Shown one piece after another: positions 48,701 to 58,198 of a DNA stretch of 64,000 nt. The notes under the pieces are model-generated. The model did no database searches and was not told the DNA's origin. It was given only the letters and a program-made list of their open reading frames with translations. The translations under genes were made by a program, and so were the position numbers. Position 1 is the stretch's first letter; every line of letters begins with the position of its first letter. Origin of the DNA: Saprospirales bacterium (GTDB lineage: Bacteria > Bacteroidota > Bacteroidia > Chitinophagales > Saprospiraceae); contig JADJTT010000002.1 of assembly GCA_016711045.1 (NCBI GenBank), forward strand, positions 496,001-560,000, in the 5' to 3' direction.

Positions 48701-51700
48701 CGCGTTACCCACCGTCAACGTTACGCCGTACACACCGGGCATGAGGTATTCTACCAACGGGTTCTGATCGGAAGAAGTGGCGGGGTTGCCGCCTTCAAAA
48801 GTCCATGACCAGGAAGTGGTATTAGCACTGGATCCATCCGTAAACTGGATAGCCAGCGGGGCACATCCTTCCGTTTGATCCGCAGAAAAACCTGCTAACG
48901 GGGGCGTGACGATCTCAATTTCCAGTTCCGTCGTGTCCGAACCGCAATCATTGGTAGCGATGAGCTGAACCATATAGATCCCATCTCCCGGATAGCTGTG
49001 TATCGGATCGCTTTCCGTGCTGGAATTGCCGTCTCCAAACGTCCACAGATAAGTCATGGCGGAGGAAGAACTATTCGTAAAATTCACGGACGAACCGCTG
49101 TTCACCACGTAGGTGAAACCGGCGGTCGGGTCTTCCAGCACCGTGATATAGTTTATCTGTGTATAAGTGTCGTCGCCCGCGGCATTGCTCACCGTGAGGG
49201 TGACGCCATAGACCCCCGGAGTCAGGTATTCCACTACCGGATCGCTTTGGGTGGAAGTAGCCGGCGAACCACCGGCAAAGGTCCACGACCAGGAAGTGGC
49301 GTTCTCACTCGACTCATTCGTAAATTGAACCGTAAGCGGGGCACATCCTACCGTGGTGCTGGCGGTAAATCCGGCCAACGGCGGAGTGACGATCACAAAT
49401 AACGTGCTGGCCGTATCCGGACCGCAGTCATTCGTCGCGATCAACAACACGGTATATTCCCCGTCCGATCCAAAATCATGAGTCGGGTCGGTTTCGGTAC
49501 TGGTATTTCCATCGCCAAAATCCCACAGATAGGAATCGGCATTGGCAGAGGTATTGACAAAGTCCACTACAGTCCCATTCACTGAAGAAGTAAAACCTGC
49601 GGTGACGCCAGCTCCCACTGTAATGTATTCCGGCCGGGTGATGGTATCGTTGCCCTGAGAATTGGTAACGATAAGGGTCACGTCAAACGTACCAGGAGTT
49701 AGATATTCTACGGCCGGGTTTTGCGCCGTGGAAGTAGCCGGCGTGCCACCCTCAAAAGTCCACAACCAGGAAGTAGGCGTATGCGCCGATTCGTCCGAAA
49801 ACTGCACCGTGAAAGGCGTACAGCCACTGGTGGCATCCGCCGAAAAATCAGCCACCGGTGTCTGGGTCGTTTCCACTGTTTGCATCACCGTGAGGGTATC
49901 GCAATCTCCATAAACGGTCAGGGACACCTCAAAGGAGCCACCTTGAGTGAACACATGCACGGGGTTGATCTGGGTGCTGGTATTTCCATCGCCAAAATTC
50001 CACAGATAGGTATTGGCATTGGTAGACGTATTGGTGAAAGTCACCATATCTCCCGCTACCGTATAGGTAAAACCGGCAGTGGGCGCGGGATCTACATTGA
50101 TATATCCGTTCAGGATATGGGTATCGCTGCCGTGCGAGTTGGTCGCGGTGAGGGTTACGTTGTAGCTGCCTGGATTCGCGTAAGTAACCACGGGATTTTC
50201 CAGGGTCGACGTGTTGGGGCTCCCTCCCGGAAAAGACCATACCCAACCGGTCGTATTGCTGGAGGACTGATCGTTGAATTGCACGATCAGGGGCGCACAA
50301 CCGGTCGTAGGCGATGCCGAAAAACCGGCGACGGGAGGTGTCTGTACAAGTACCGTCTGTGGGAAAAAGCTGGTGCCACAGGGGTTGGTTACGGTAAGGA
50401 TCACCACATAAGCCCCATCGCCCGGATACGTGTGTGGTGGCGGATTTTTAAGCGTACTGCTGGTGCCATCTCCAAAATCCCAACTATAAGTAGTAGCGTT
50501 GGGAGTAGACGTATTGGTAAAGGTGACCGTAAAGCCGTTTTTCACATACGTAAAACCTGCCGTTGGGCCTGTATTGACCGTGATATAGTTTGTTTTGGTA
50601 ATGGAATTCGTGCCTGCAGGATTGATGGCGGTGAGGGTGACAGAATAAACCCCAGCGGTGGGGTAAAGCACGATCGGGTTTTGAAGCGAGGAGGAGGTAG
50701 GTATAGCTCCGGGGAAAGCCCAGACCCAGGACAGCGGCACATTGGTAGACTGGTCCTGGAAGTTGATCTGGAGCGGAGCGCAACCACTCGTGGGGCTGCC
50801 AATAAAATTCGCTACGGGAGGAACAGCCACTTCACAATTACTCATTAACCGGACATTATCAATGTACATCCGGTTTCCATGCCCGTTGTAATTTTCGATC
50901 TTGATCTTACAGTTTGGTTGGTTTGAATAGGCTGCGAGACTGAGGGACAAACAGGTAGGACCACCCGCACCGAAACACCACTCATCCGTATTTTGCGGGC
51001 TGAATACCGTCGTCATATCGGATTTGGTGGCAAAGTTGCCGTTGCCATTTTCGGTAGCGGCAAAGAGCCGCGTATAGCTGACCCCGTTATTGGTAGAGAT
51101 ATATACGATCAGTGAATCCTTGCGGGTTGAATTATACCGGGCATAGGCATATTCAATTTCCACCGTGGCGTTGGCGCGCCCAAAAAGACTAAAGGTCGGA
51201 GAAATCAACGCATCGCGCTGACCGATAGCCGTGTAATTGAAATTGTCCATCATCATGGCCTTGGTTCCCTGGCGTGTTCCGTTAACTGTCGTGTTGGCCC
51301 AGGTAACACTGTTATCGGAATTTTGCACGATCCAACTGCCCAAACCACTTTCAAAGCCTTCAAAGAAGAAGAAGTCAGTGCCTCCACCAGGTGCTACGAT
51401 GATATAACCCGGTTTGGTAAGGCTGACGGAACCATTGGAATTGGTCACGGTGAGGGTCACGTTGTAGGCGCCGGTATTATTATAGACCACTGTGGGGCTG
51501 CGTTCCGTCGAGGAAGAGGGCGTCGCCCCGGGCATTGACCAGCTCCAGGAACTGGGTTGATTGATCGATTCATCAAAAAAGGTGACGAAACTCCCGGTGC
51601 AAAGGGTGGTGATATTGGCTGTAAATAAAGGCGTGGGAGGCGCCGGCGCCGGACAAACCGCCAGGCAACCGTTTGGAGGGTCGACCTGGAGAATTTTTGC

Positions 51701-52827
51701 ATTAATTTCGTTTTGGGATTGTGTAGACCAGGCGTTGGTATTATTGACAGCCGGGGCCATGATCGTATTCGAGCCCGTGGGGTCGTGGGTGGCATCGAGG
51801 TTGTGTCCGATCTCGTGGGAAGCCAATACACGGAGAAAATTGGCGTTGGTAGAAAAATCCTGCAGGACGTGGTAACGGTCTGAAGTACAGATCGCGTCAA
51901 GCCAGGCTATCCCGATAACGGTGCCGTCCAAATCGCGGTAGGTCCACAACTCACCCAGGTCATGGGTGGTGGAAAAGCCCGAAGGACCCCAGTTGGTAAA
52001 GCTTTCCAGCAGGGTATTGGGGTTGGTTGAAGAAGTCCAGGGGTCACAGGTCGAACAAGATGACACCCATTGCTCTACGATAAAGAAATTGAGCTCGTCG
52101 GAGAATTCAGTGTCGTAATTGGTATTCACGTTGTTGATTACCCCAATGTTGTGGTTTTCCACTGCAGTGGCCGAGCCATAGTGCTGCCGCATCAACCAGT
52201 CGGACGCAATAGCCAGTTCTACCCGGTAGCAGTTTCCGGTTTCTACGCCATCCATGCCTTTCATATCGTCTCCGTGTTCATGCATTTCGAGCACGCCGCA
52301 AGTTAGCCCCTCCACCGGCACCACCTTGGAAGCTGGATAGATCACAAACTGGTCGCGGGCAGCATCGGGAATAAAATAGTAAAGCGGTTCGATGAAATAG
52401 GTCTCGGCCCCATCTTCCACATAGCCGTAAATGAACTCATGTGCCAACGTCAGGGCGACATGGGCAGAAGGGTCCTGATCAGGGTAGCCGCGAAAAGTTT
52501 TATTCTCCGAAACCGGATAGTCTTCAATCCCTTTTTCGGTGGCAACCCGAATGCGATAGTTCGGCGCCCGAAGGTCGTTTGCGTAAATGTTCAGATCCCA
52601 ATTATACTGGTCACCGAGTTCAAACCGGAAGGAACGCACCCCCTGTGCGCTTTTCACATATTGGTTTAAGGCCGATACGTCGATCTGAAATACATGGTAC
52701 GCCCCAAATTGTTGGCTCAATGCCTCGCTGGAACGAGGTACGATTTCTTCCCCACAAAAACGGCGGACTGAGAGAAACCCAACATGCAAATAAAGAGCAG
52801 CGAGAGGGTAAATGCAATGCGCATCAT
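45752..52827 (-). CDS. D: secreted metzincin (M12-like) protease with about 21 PKD domains and T9SS type A tail
   Basis: About 2,358 residues if one base is restored. Numbers below count from the codon at 52852 in the long frame. Residues about 50-180 resemble a reprolysin propeptide. The catalytic domain has HEIGHNLDATHD (346-357: three zinc His, the catalytic Glu and the metzincin Asp) and a Met-turn TIMAP about 363. Next are one PKD domain, a MAM/jelly-roll-like domain (FFFEGFESGLGSW to YIDNVRLMSNCE), then 20 PKD domains alternating between two types: 'GCAPL.VQF.D...W.W.F.GG.P' and 'AGFT....FTN.S...Y.W.FGDG..ST'. The last 95 residues are a type A sorting domain (LRIFPNPNEGRF, GFYWLEI, KKIAVE), so export by T9SS is expected. 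The signal peptide (52827, MMRIAFTLSLLFICMLG-FSQ) is in a different frame. One missing G in the run at 52750-52753 would join SQSAVFVG to EEIVPRSSEAL. Confidence 0.8.
52750..52753 (-). other. Frameshift site separating D's signal peptide from its protease
   Basis: Four C (G on the coding strand). Five would give a continuous signal peptide, propeptide and catalytic domain. The frame that starts at 52827 stops after SYLVPARH; the long frame read from 52852 has no export signal. Single-copy DNA. Confidence 0.65.
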
Positions 52828-52987
52828 TGTTTCTTTTTTCTAAGTTGAACAATTAAGTCAGCAGATTGGATTCTATGGGGTTGGAGCTTTTCAAAGGAGG
52901 TAACCGGCGTGAAAAGTCTTCTTGAAGATAAGCAAAGGACTTTTCCCAAATAACCGTTTTAAAGAACGATTAACACGTAAAACGCCG

Positions 52988-52995
52988 CAAAGTTA
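52988..52995 (-). promoter_or_regulatory. Likely -7 box for protease gene D
   Basis: TAACTTTG on the minus strand, followed by CGGCG. It would give a leader of about 155 bases before the start at 52827. No -33 TTTG at the usual spacing. Confidence 0.45.
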
Positions 52996-53094
52996 GAATA
53001 TGGGCGGGAGAAATGATAGCAATGGGAAAGGATTGTCGTTCAAAACACCGCCTTTTCGGGAGAAGAACAAGCGATTTGTCTGCCAATGGGCAAA

Positions 53095-53215
53095 ATGAAA
53101 ATGGCCCCTGCCCAAACAAGGTGCAGGAGCCACATGGTCAAAAGTTACTTCTTTATGCTGATTCCTGAGGGACAGGAAAAACACTTCATTCCGTATTCTC
53201 TTAAACAACTACCGT
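53095..53215 (-). ncRNA. Candidate small minus-strand RNA, possibly with a 14-residue peptide
   Basis: A -7 box TATCTTTG (53228-53221) with a TTTG 23 bases further upstream precedes about 120 bases that end in a hairpin (53103-53111 with 53123-53131, one wobble) and ATTTTCATTTTG. Inside is a short frame at 53189-53145, MKCFSCPSGISIKK. This unit lies between D's promoter and the next gene and matches nothing I recognise. It may simply be chance. Confidence 0.3.
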
Positions 53216-53228
53216 ATCCTCAAAGATA

Positions 53229-53600
53229 TAAACTTTTCATAACATGTGAATCAAATATTTTGATCCAAGCGCAGTAGGTATCCCGGCAGTTCCGAGACCC
53301 TACTCTTAATTTCGGATGCGCGTAAAACGAAAACGTGTCAAAATGTGTTCATAGTGCTTGGGATAATCCAAGAATTGATTACAGTTCAGGCGACAGACTG
53401 CCCATAGCAGTCCATAGCTTTCTCCTAGACGGACTTTTCTTAAGATTGGAAATTCAGATGCAGGTAAGAAATACCCCGCAAGTATAGCAATCCTTTTCAA
53501 ATAATCAAAAATTATTATTTATTATTTTTTTATATATTTTGTTTTGGGCTAATTCCTTTAGCTTTCTTTTAACATCCCGACAGCAGCGAAAGCCGTTTTT
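53229..53600. other. Gene-free AT-rich stretch
   Basis: I see no convincing gene here. The short minus-strand frame at 53306-53500 has no support, and the run 53500-53545 is almost pure A/T. It is the spacer between the giant-gene island and the plus-strand barrel protein. Confidence 0.5.
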
Positions 53601-53606
53601 TCCCAT

Positions 53607-53614
53607 TATCTTTG
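53607..53614 (+). promoter_or_regulatory. -7 box of the barrel-protein gene
   Basis: TATCTTTG followed by TGCG, the typical Bacteroidota form, 37 bases before the chosen ATG at 53651. It supports that start over the ATG-like codon at 53612, which would overlap the box. Confidence 0.6.
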
Positions 53615-53650
53615 TGCGTACTTTTCAATACTATCAAAACCCGTGCCAAA

Positions 53651-54289
53651 ATGTCAAAAACCTATTTATTGCCCGCTTGGATAATCCTGATTTTTTTCCT
53701 GGCAAGCGCCCCTGCGCTGGCCCAAAAATCAAAGACCAAAGGATCTTCCGGGGTGACAGAATACCTGGATGACAAGGGAAATTTCGCCAGTCACCTTTGG
53801 TATGGCGGAAATTTCAACCTGGGGTTCAGCGGAAACAGCTATTACAGCCTCTTCAATCTGGGGATAGCGCCCATGGTTGGATACAAGATCATCGAACCCC
53901 TTTCTGTGGGCCCTCGTGCCTCTATTCAATATTCATTCGTCAAGGGTTACGCCACGGATGGGAACATACATAAGGTTCAACCGCTCTCCTACTCGATCGC
54001 CGCATTTGCCCGGTTCAAATTTTTCCGGAGTATCTTTGCCCACCTGGAATATGAATACGAGAACGCCGAATTGCCCTACTTCAGTGGCCCCTATCTGTAT
54101 TACGATGCAGCACAAGCCAAAGTGGCCACGGCAAGAGTAACCCGTGATAATCTCTACATCGGTGCAGGTTACAACGCCTCCAACGGAGGCTGGGGCTACG
54201 AGATCATGGTGCTCTATAATGCCTTGAGCGCCCCCGATGCACTGGAACTGCCCTTCCTCATCCGCTTTGGTATTACCTATAAATATTAA
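53651..54289 (+). CDS. Small outer-membrane beta-barrel protein, unknown role
   Basis: 212 residues. The start MSKTYLLPAWIILIFFL gives a signal peptide ending ALAQ-K. The rest alternates polar and aromatic residues in short strands (NFNLGFSGNSYYSLFNLGIAPMVGYK, SIAAFARFKFF, AHLEYEYENAELPY) and ends with an aromatic residue (ITYKY-stop), as in outer-membrane barrels. The length suits an 8- to 10-strand barrel. It has its own -7 box and shares a bidirectional terminator with the convergent receptor gene. No specific function can be read from it. Confidence 0.7.
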   Translation: MSKTYLLPAWIILIFFLASAPALAQKSKTKGSSGVTEYLDDKGNFASHLWYGGNFNLGFSGNSYYSLFNLGIAPMVGYKIIEPLSVGPRASIQYSFVKGYATDGNIHKVQPLSYSIAAFARFKFFRSIFAHLEYEYENAELPYFSGPYLYYDAAQAKVATARVTRDNLYIGAGYNASNGGWGYEIMVLYNALSAPDALELPFLIRFGITYKY

Positions 54290-54311
54290 CCGCAATCCCT
54301 TTCTTGTTCCT

Positions 54312-54340
54312 AAAGATCACCGCCCCCGGTGGTGATCTTT
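54312..54340. terminator. Bidirectional terminator between convergent genes
   Basis: AAAGATCACC (54312-54321) pairs with GGTGATCTTT (54331-54340), extendable by three more pairs including one wobble, loop CCC. It lies in the 58-base gap between the barrel gene and the receptor gene. Confidence 0.8.
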
Positions 54341-54347
54341 ACTCCTC

Positions 54348-56777
54348 CTATAAATCTATCTTTAGGCTTAGCAGAAAATTGCGGCCGGCCTGGGGGTAAA
54401 AGCCTTTATCCGTTACAACCTCCTCGACATAGACATACCTGTACGACCAACCGTTAGAGGCATAGAATTGATTCCATACATTGGACACCAAAAAAGCGGC
54501 CTCCAGGCGCTTGGTCCATCGCACCGGAAAAGCGAAGACCAGGCGCAGGTCGGAGTAAAAGTAGGAATCCAGCACAGAGTCGGAAGCGCCTGAATTATCG
54601 AGATATTGCTTCCCCACGTATTTGTTTAGCAGCGCCAGTTCCAGCGAACGCCCTTTGGAAGCGCCGGATCGGTATAGGAAGTCGTAGGCGATTTGCCCCG
54701 TAGCAATCACTCCGGGGGAAAATGCCAGGTCGACTTCTCCCCTATCTGCAGCTTGCTGCCCTGCCCATTCAAATGCCTGATCATACCGGTCCATGAACTC
54801 GACATAATCGCGGATCTTATTGCGACTGAGTGTCAGGCCTGCGGTTGCTTTCCACCCGCTGGTGCTTTGCCATTGCGCCTCTACCTCCATCCCCAACCGG
54901 TAACTGACCGGCACATTGATCCGGGTATATTCGCCCACATCGTTGAGCTGCCCGGTCAGCACCAGCTGATCCTGATAGTACATGTGGTACACATTGGCAT
55001 TGAATCCCCATTGTTTCCGGGTGTGTTGCAAACCAACCTCGGTGTTGAGCACGCGCTCCGGTTGCGGCCTGCTGTCCGGAGAAGATTCTGTATAATCGTT
55101 GCGATTGGGCTCCCGGTGCCCCACTGCAAAGGAGGCATAGGCAGCCGTCCGCTCCCCCAATTGCCAGAATAGCCCGGCTTTTGGGTTGAAGAAATGGAGA
55201 TTTACCGACTGGGTCACGTTGTTGCCCTGCCTGTCATAGCCGAGAAATTCGTAGAATATTGTCCGGTATTGCAGGTCGAGGTAAGCGCTCCAGGCATCAG
55301 ACAGGTCGTATTCCCACTTGCTGAATACATTGAAATCGCGTTTTTCAGCTTCATTTTCATAATACCGGTGCCGGATTTCGCTGTCACCCGCATTCCTTGC
55401 CCAGATCACCTCTCCGAAATGGTCGCCCAGATAGCGGCTCCAGGCGCCCCCCAGGGTCCACCGCAAGCGGTTGCCGGGGGACTGGAATTGCAGGGCATAC
55501 GTGAGTCCGTAAAAATGGTTGTCGAGCCAAAGCCGGCGAATGAGGTCGGAAGTGTCCACACCTTGCCCTTGAATAGCGTACTCAGCCAGCACCTGACCTG
55601 CCTTATACTGTTCGTAATATCCAAAACCCCGGGTGTAATGCCCGTTGAGGTTCAGATTCCAGCGTCGAGCCAATTGGCGGCTGTAAAGCAGTTGATAATG
55701 GGTTTGCTGATAATTGTCTACTTCGTTATCGTAAGGCGTGCCGGCCTTTTCCGTGCCGGCCGGGTTGTAGGTGCGCAGGTCTGAATCACCCAGGTATGCT
55801 TCGGGCACGCCATACCAGGCCTGGTAAGTCACTTCCTTTCCGGAAAAGAGGTTGAACCGAAGCGTAGTCCGGTCGGCGAGGTACGCGGCGGAGAAAAATT
55901 GAGAAGAGAGATCAGCTGCAGCGCGATCGATATACCCATCGGAGGAGATTGCCGACAAGCGTCCTTCCAGCGTAAAGTGCCCACCCAACAGGCCGCTGCC
56001 AAACTGTACACTGCGACGCCAGGTGTTAAACGACCCTGCGCTGCCCGCCAGTTGGGCGAAGGGCTCCCGCCTCAGTTTGTTGGTATTCAGGTTGATAGAC
56101 GCTCCAAAAGCGCCGGCTCCATTCGTGGAGGTGCCCACGCCTCGCTGTACCTGGATATCCTCCACCGAACTCGTAAAATCGGGCATATTAACCCAGTAGA
56201 CCCCCTGCGATTCCGCATCGTTGAGCGGTATCCCATTGATGGTGATATTGATGCGGGTGGGATCCGAACCGCGAATCCGTAGCCCTGTGTAACCCACCCC
56301 ATTGCCTGCATCGGAGGTTTCGACCAGCGAAGGGGTAAAACGGAGAATAAAAGGCACGTCCTGCCCAAAATTCTGCGCTTCCAATTCCTCCTTTCCCAGG
56401 TTTTTATACGTGATGGGCGTCCGGCTACCGGCTCGGGTCGCGGTTATGACCAACTCCTCAAAGCGATAGACCTGATCCGTTAATTGGACATCCAGCACTA
56501 TCTCCGCTTTCCCTTCCGGAATCCCGGTAGTCCGGATAGCCTCTTCATATCCTAGATACGTCACCCGCACCGAATACCGGCCAGGCGCCAGCCCTTCGAG
56601 GCGGTACTGCCCATTTTCATCCGAAAGGACCCCAGTGCGGGTTTCCACTAAAAATACATGGGCGCCTGAAAGCGCTTCGCCCCGCTCATCGGTGACCTTA
56701 CCTGTCAGCAAAGCCTGCGCATGCAGCATCCCTACTTGCCCAAGGAGCAAACTCAAAAACACAAAAAATTTTTTCAT
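54348..56777 (-). CDS. TonB-dependent outer-membrane receptor under a TPP riboswitch (probable thiamin uptake)
   Basis: 809 residues. The start at 56777 (MKKFFVFLSLLLGQVG) precedes a signal peptide ending HAQ-A; an upstream in-frame Met would lie within the riboswitch leader. Residues about 20-100 are a carboxypeptidase-regulatory-like domain (GKVTDERGEALSGAHV, DENGQYRLEGLAPG). A plug domain follows (EELVITATR, RIRGSDPTRINITINGIPLND, VQRGVGTSTNGAGAFGASI) and then a 22-strand-type barrel ending in FLLSLKIDL. Such receptors import large or scarce substrates using TonB energy. The substrate is inferred from the riboswitch: thiamin, its phosphate or a precursor. No inner-membrane thiamin permease is visible next to it. 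Confidence 0.85.
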   Translation of the reverse strand: MKKFFVFLSLLLGQVGMLHAQALLTGKVTDERGEALSGAHVFLVETRTGVLSDENGQYRLEGLAPGRYSVRVTYLGYEEAIRTTGIPEGKAEIVLDVQLTDQVYRFEELVITATRAGSRTPITYKNLGKEELEAQNFGQDVPFILRFTPSLVETSDAGNGVGYTGLRIRGSDPTRINITINGIPLNDAESQGVYWVNMPDFTSSVEDIQVQRGVGTSTNGAGAFGASINLNTNKLRREPFAQLAGSAGSFNTWRRSVQFGSGLLGGHFTLEGRLSAISSDGYIDRAAADLSSQFFSAAYLADRTTLRFNLFSGKEVTYQAWYGVPEAYLGDSDLRTYNPAGTEKAGTPYDNEVDNYQQTHYQLLYSRQLARRWNLNLNGHYTRGFGYYEQYKAGQVLAEYAIQGQGVDTSDLIRRLWLDNHFYGLTYALQFQSPGNRLRWTLGGAWSRYLGDHFGEVIWARNAGDSEIRHRYYENEAEKRDFNVFSKWEYDLSDAWSAYLDLQYRTIFYEFLGYDRQGNNVTQSVNLHFFNPKAGLFWQLGERTAAYASFAVGHREPNRNDYTESSPDSRPQPERVLNTEVGLQHTRKQWGFNANVYHMYYQDQLVLTGQLNDVGEYTRINVPVSYRLGMEVEAQWQSTSGWKATAGLTLSRNKIRDYVEFMDRYDQAFEWAGQQAADRGEVDLAFSPGVIATGQIAYDFLYRSGASKGRSLELALLNKYVGKQYLDNSGASDSVLDSYFYSDLRLVFAFPVRWTKRLEAAFLVSNVWNQFYASNGWSYRYVYVEEVVTDKGFYPQAGRNFLLSLKIDL

Positions 56778-56871
56778 GAAAAATACATTTTTGGTACGAC
56801 CAATTACCCACCACAGGGGCCAGGTGGGCGGATCCCCAAAAACCCAAAGCCTACCAAAAAACAAGAGAGGC

Positions 56872-56964
56872 TCCTTTCCCTTACCGGAATTACCCGGCCA
56901 GGTTCTATGGGTTTATTCTCAGCCGTTGCCGCACATTTCGGCAAGTAGGCACCCCGAACGAGGA
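56872..56964 (-). promoter_or_regulatory. TPP (thiamin pyrophosphate) riboswitch
   Basis: The minus strand shows the THI-box landmarks in order: TTCGGGGTGCC, GGCTGAGA (56924-56917), ACCC, GAACCTGG, a CCGGGTAATTCCGG arm, then GGTAAGGGAAAGGAG. A short closing stem TCCT/AGGA is possible. It starts where transcription from the -7 box at 56967-56974 should start and precedes the receptor ATG by about 95 bases. A CCCACC/GGTGGG hairpin (56807-56828) lies between aptamer and ATG and could be the expression platform, but has no T tract, so translational control is as likely. Confidence 0.93.
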
Positions 56965-56966
56965 TG

Positions 56967-56974
56967 TAAAGGTA
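56967..56974 (-). promoter_or_regulatory. -7 box of the receptor transcript
   Basis: TACCTTTA on the minus strand, immediately ahead of the riboswitch and about 20 bases past the kinase stop. It makes the receptor a separate transcript. Confidence 0.45.
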
Positions 56975-56994
56975 GTGGAAAAGTGGAAAAGAAC

Positions 56995-57510
56995 TTATTT
57001 TATCACATCTGCTACCGCAGCCAGCCGCTCTTCCAAAGAGCCTTGCACCTCCAAATAAGGAAGGCCCATACCCTGGAGCTCCGCAAGGTAAATACCGTAC
57101 AATTCCTCCCGCTCCCCAGGATTTTCCCGAAGGGGGTCGTATTCCCACGGCACATCCGTACCGCAGAGGATATGCAACGCATAGGGTTGTTGCCGAAGCG
57201 CCTCCAGAATGAAAGGGGCACATCGCCCGTATTTGTATTCAGACCAAACCTTCAAGACCAGTAGGTCGGTATCACAAAACAGAAACCGCCTGGCTTTCGC
57301 CCCATATTCAGCCTCCCACTTCAATTGCCCTCTTGCAATTTGTTCCAGGTCATTGAACGCATAGGCCCGGTCAAGTGTATCTAAATAGGTGCGGGCGTAC
57401 TCCGGCGTCCAAACCGTTTGGAAATGATCGGCCAGGGCCTGAGCCAGCGTGGTCTTGCCCGTCGACTCCGGGCCGGTAATGGCGATCCGAAGGAGTGCTT
57501 TATTCCTCAT
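56995..57510 (-). CDS. NadR-like P-loop kinase / AAA family ATPase
   Basis: 171 residues. It begins with a Walker A, ITGPESTGKTTLAQALADHF (residues about 11-30), the form seen in the ribosylnicotinamide kinase domain of NadR. Other landmarks: WTPEYARTYLD, FCDTDLLVLKVWSEYKYG (Walker B-like with the DTD-L motif) and a LID-like RENPGEREELYGIYLAEL. It lacks the NadR adenylyltransferase and repressor domains. Known family members phosphorylate nicotinamide riboside; in Bacteroidota similar kinases sit near vitamin transport genes. Here it lies just upstream of the TPP-controlled receptor, outside the riboswitch, so a thiamin-related role is only a guess. Confidence 0.7.
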   Translation of the reverse strand: MRNKALLRIAITGPESTGKTTLAQALADHFQTVWTPEYARTYLDTLDRAYAFNDLEQIARGQLKWEAEYGAKARRFLFCDTDLLVLKVWSEYKYGRCAPFILEALRQQPYALHILCGTDVPWEYDPLRENPGEREELYGIYLAELQGMGLPYLEVQGSLEERLAAVADVIK

Positions 57511-57571
57511 ACCCTTTCAACAAATGAGTTAGAAAATCGTTACCTTGTGCCGCAATTCAGCATGCTGACTT

Positions 57572-58171
57572 ATGCACGACATTGAACCATTCACCCATTG
57601 GCGCGACTACTATGTAGCTTCCGAAGACAAGCAGTCTCCGTTCTACGGCCGGGTTTATGATGAATTTCAGTATACTCAGGCTATATACAACTATTACATC
57701 CACCCCCAATGGGATGGATTTGGATCGCCCACGCTGTATACGAAAATCCTTTTTGTCGACTACGAAGAAGGCTTTGCAGTGTTGGAAATGCTGGGGGAAT
57801 GGAACGATTGTATTCAAAATGATATTATGTTCCTGAAAAGGGACTTGATCGACTGGATGACAAAGCGTGGAATCTGTAAATTTGTGCTCATCTGTGAGAA
57901 TGTACTCAACTTTCACGGATCGGACGATTGCTACTACGAAGAATGGTACGAAGATGTGCGGGATGAGGATGGTTGGATCTGCTTTCTCAACCTGTGGAAA
58001 CATGTGGAAGAGGAATTATTGGAAACCAAACTCCAGCACTTCGTGCATTTTGGCCGTTTTTTTAACCTACTAAACTGGCGGGCTCAGGAGCCCCTTCAAC
58101 TGTTACAGGCCGTCGATACTTTGATCACCAAAGGCCGCCTTCCGCAGGGAGTTCCACTGCTGAACCATTGA
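57572..58171 (+). CDS. Conserved hypothetical protein upstream of era
   Basis: 199 residues, starting MHDIEPFTHWRDYYVASEDKQ. Soluble, rich in aromatic and acidic residues (FYGRVYDEF, CYYEEWYEDVRDEDGW, FFNLLNW), with no signal peptide or membrane segment. It does not match a family I can name. It is divergent from the kinase gene (61-base gap) and 27 bases ahead of era, so probably cotranscribed with era and der. Confidence 0.7.
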   Translation: MHDIEPFTHWRDYYVASEDKQSPFYGRVYDEFQYTQAIYNYYIHPQWDGFGSPTLYTKILFVDYEEGFAVLEMLGEWNDCIQNDIMFLKRDLIDWMTKRGICKFVLICENVLNFHGSDDCYYEEWYEDVRDEDGWICFLNLWKHVEEELLETKLQHFVHFGRFFNLLNWRAQEPLQLLQAVDTLITKGRLPQGVPLLNH

Positions 58172-58198
58172 CAGCCTGCACACAGGCCGTACAAAAAT

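Noticed and set aside
52742..52852. Start of protease D at 52852 in the long frame (MFNLEKRNNDAH...)
   Set aside because: That leader is hydrophilic and has no export signal, whereas the neighbouring frame from 52827 encodes a textbook signal peptide.
53306..53500. A 64-codon minus-strand frame in the spacer
   Set aside because: No promoter, no ribosome-binding context, no recognisable domain, and biased composition in an AT-rich gap.
57557..58003. A 148-codon minus-strand frame opposite the hypothetical gene upstream of era
   Set aside because: The plus-strand frame has the right start, spacing to era and amino-acid composition; the minus-strand frame begins and ends inside it.
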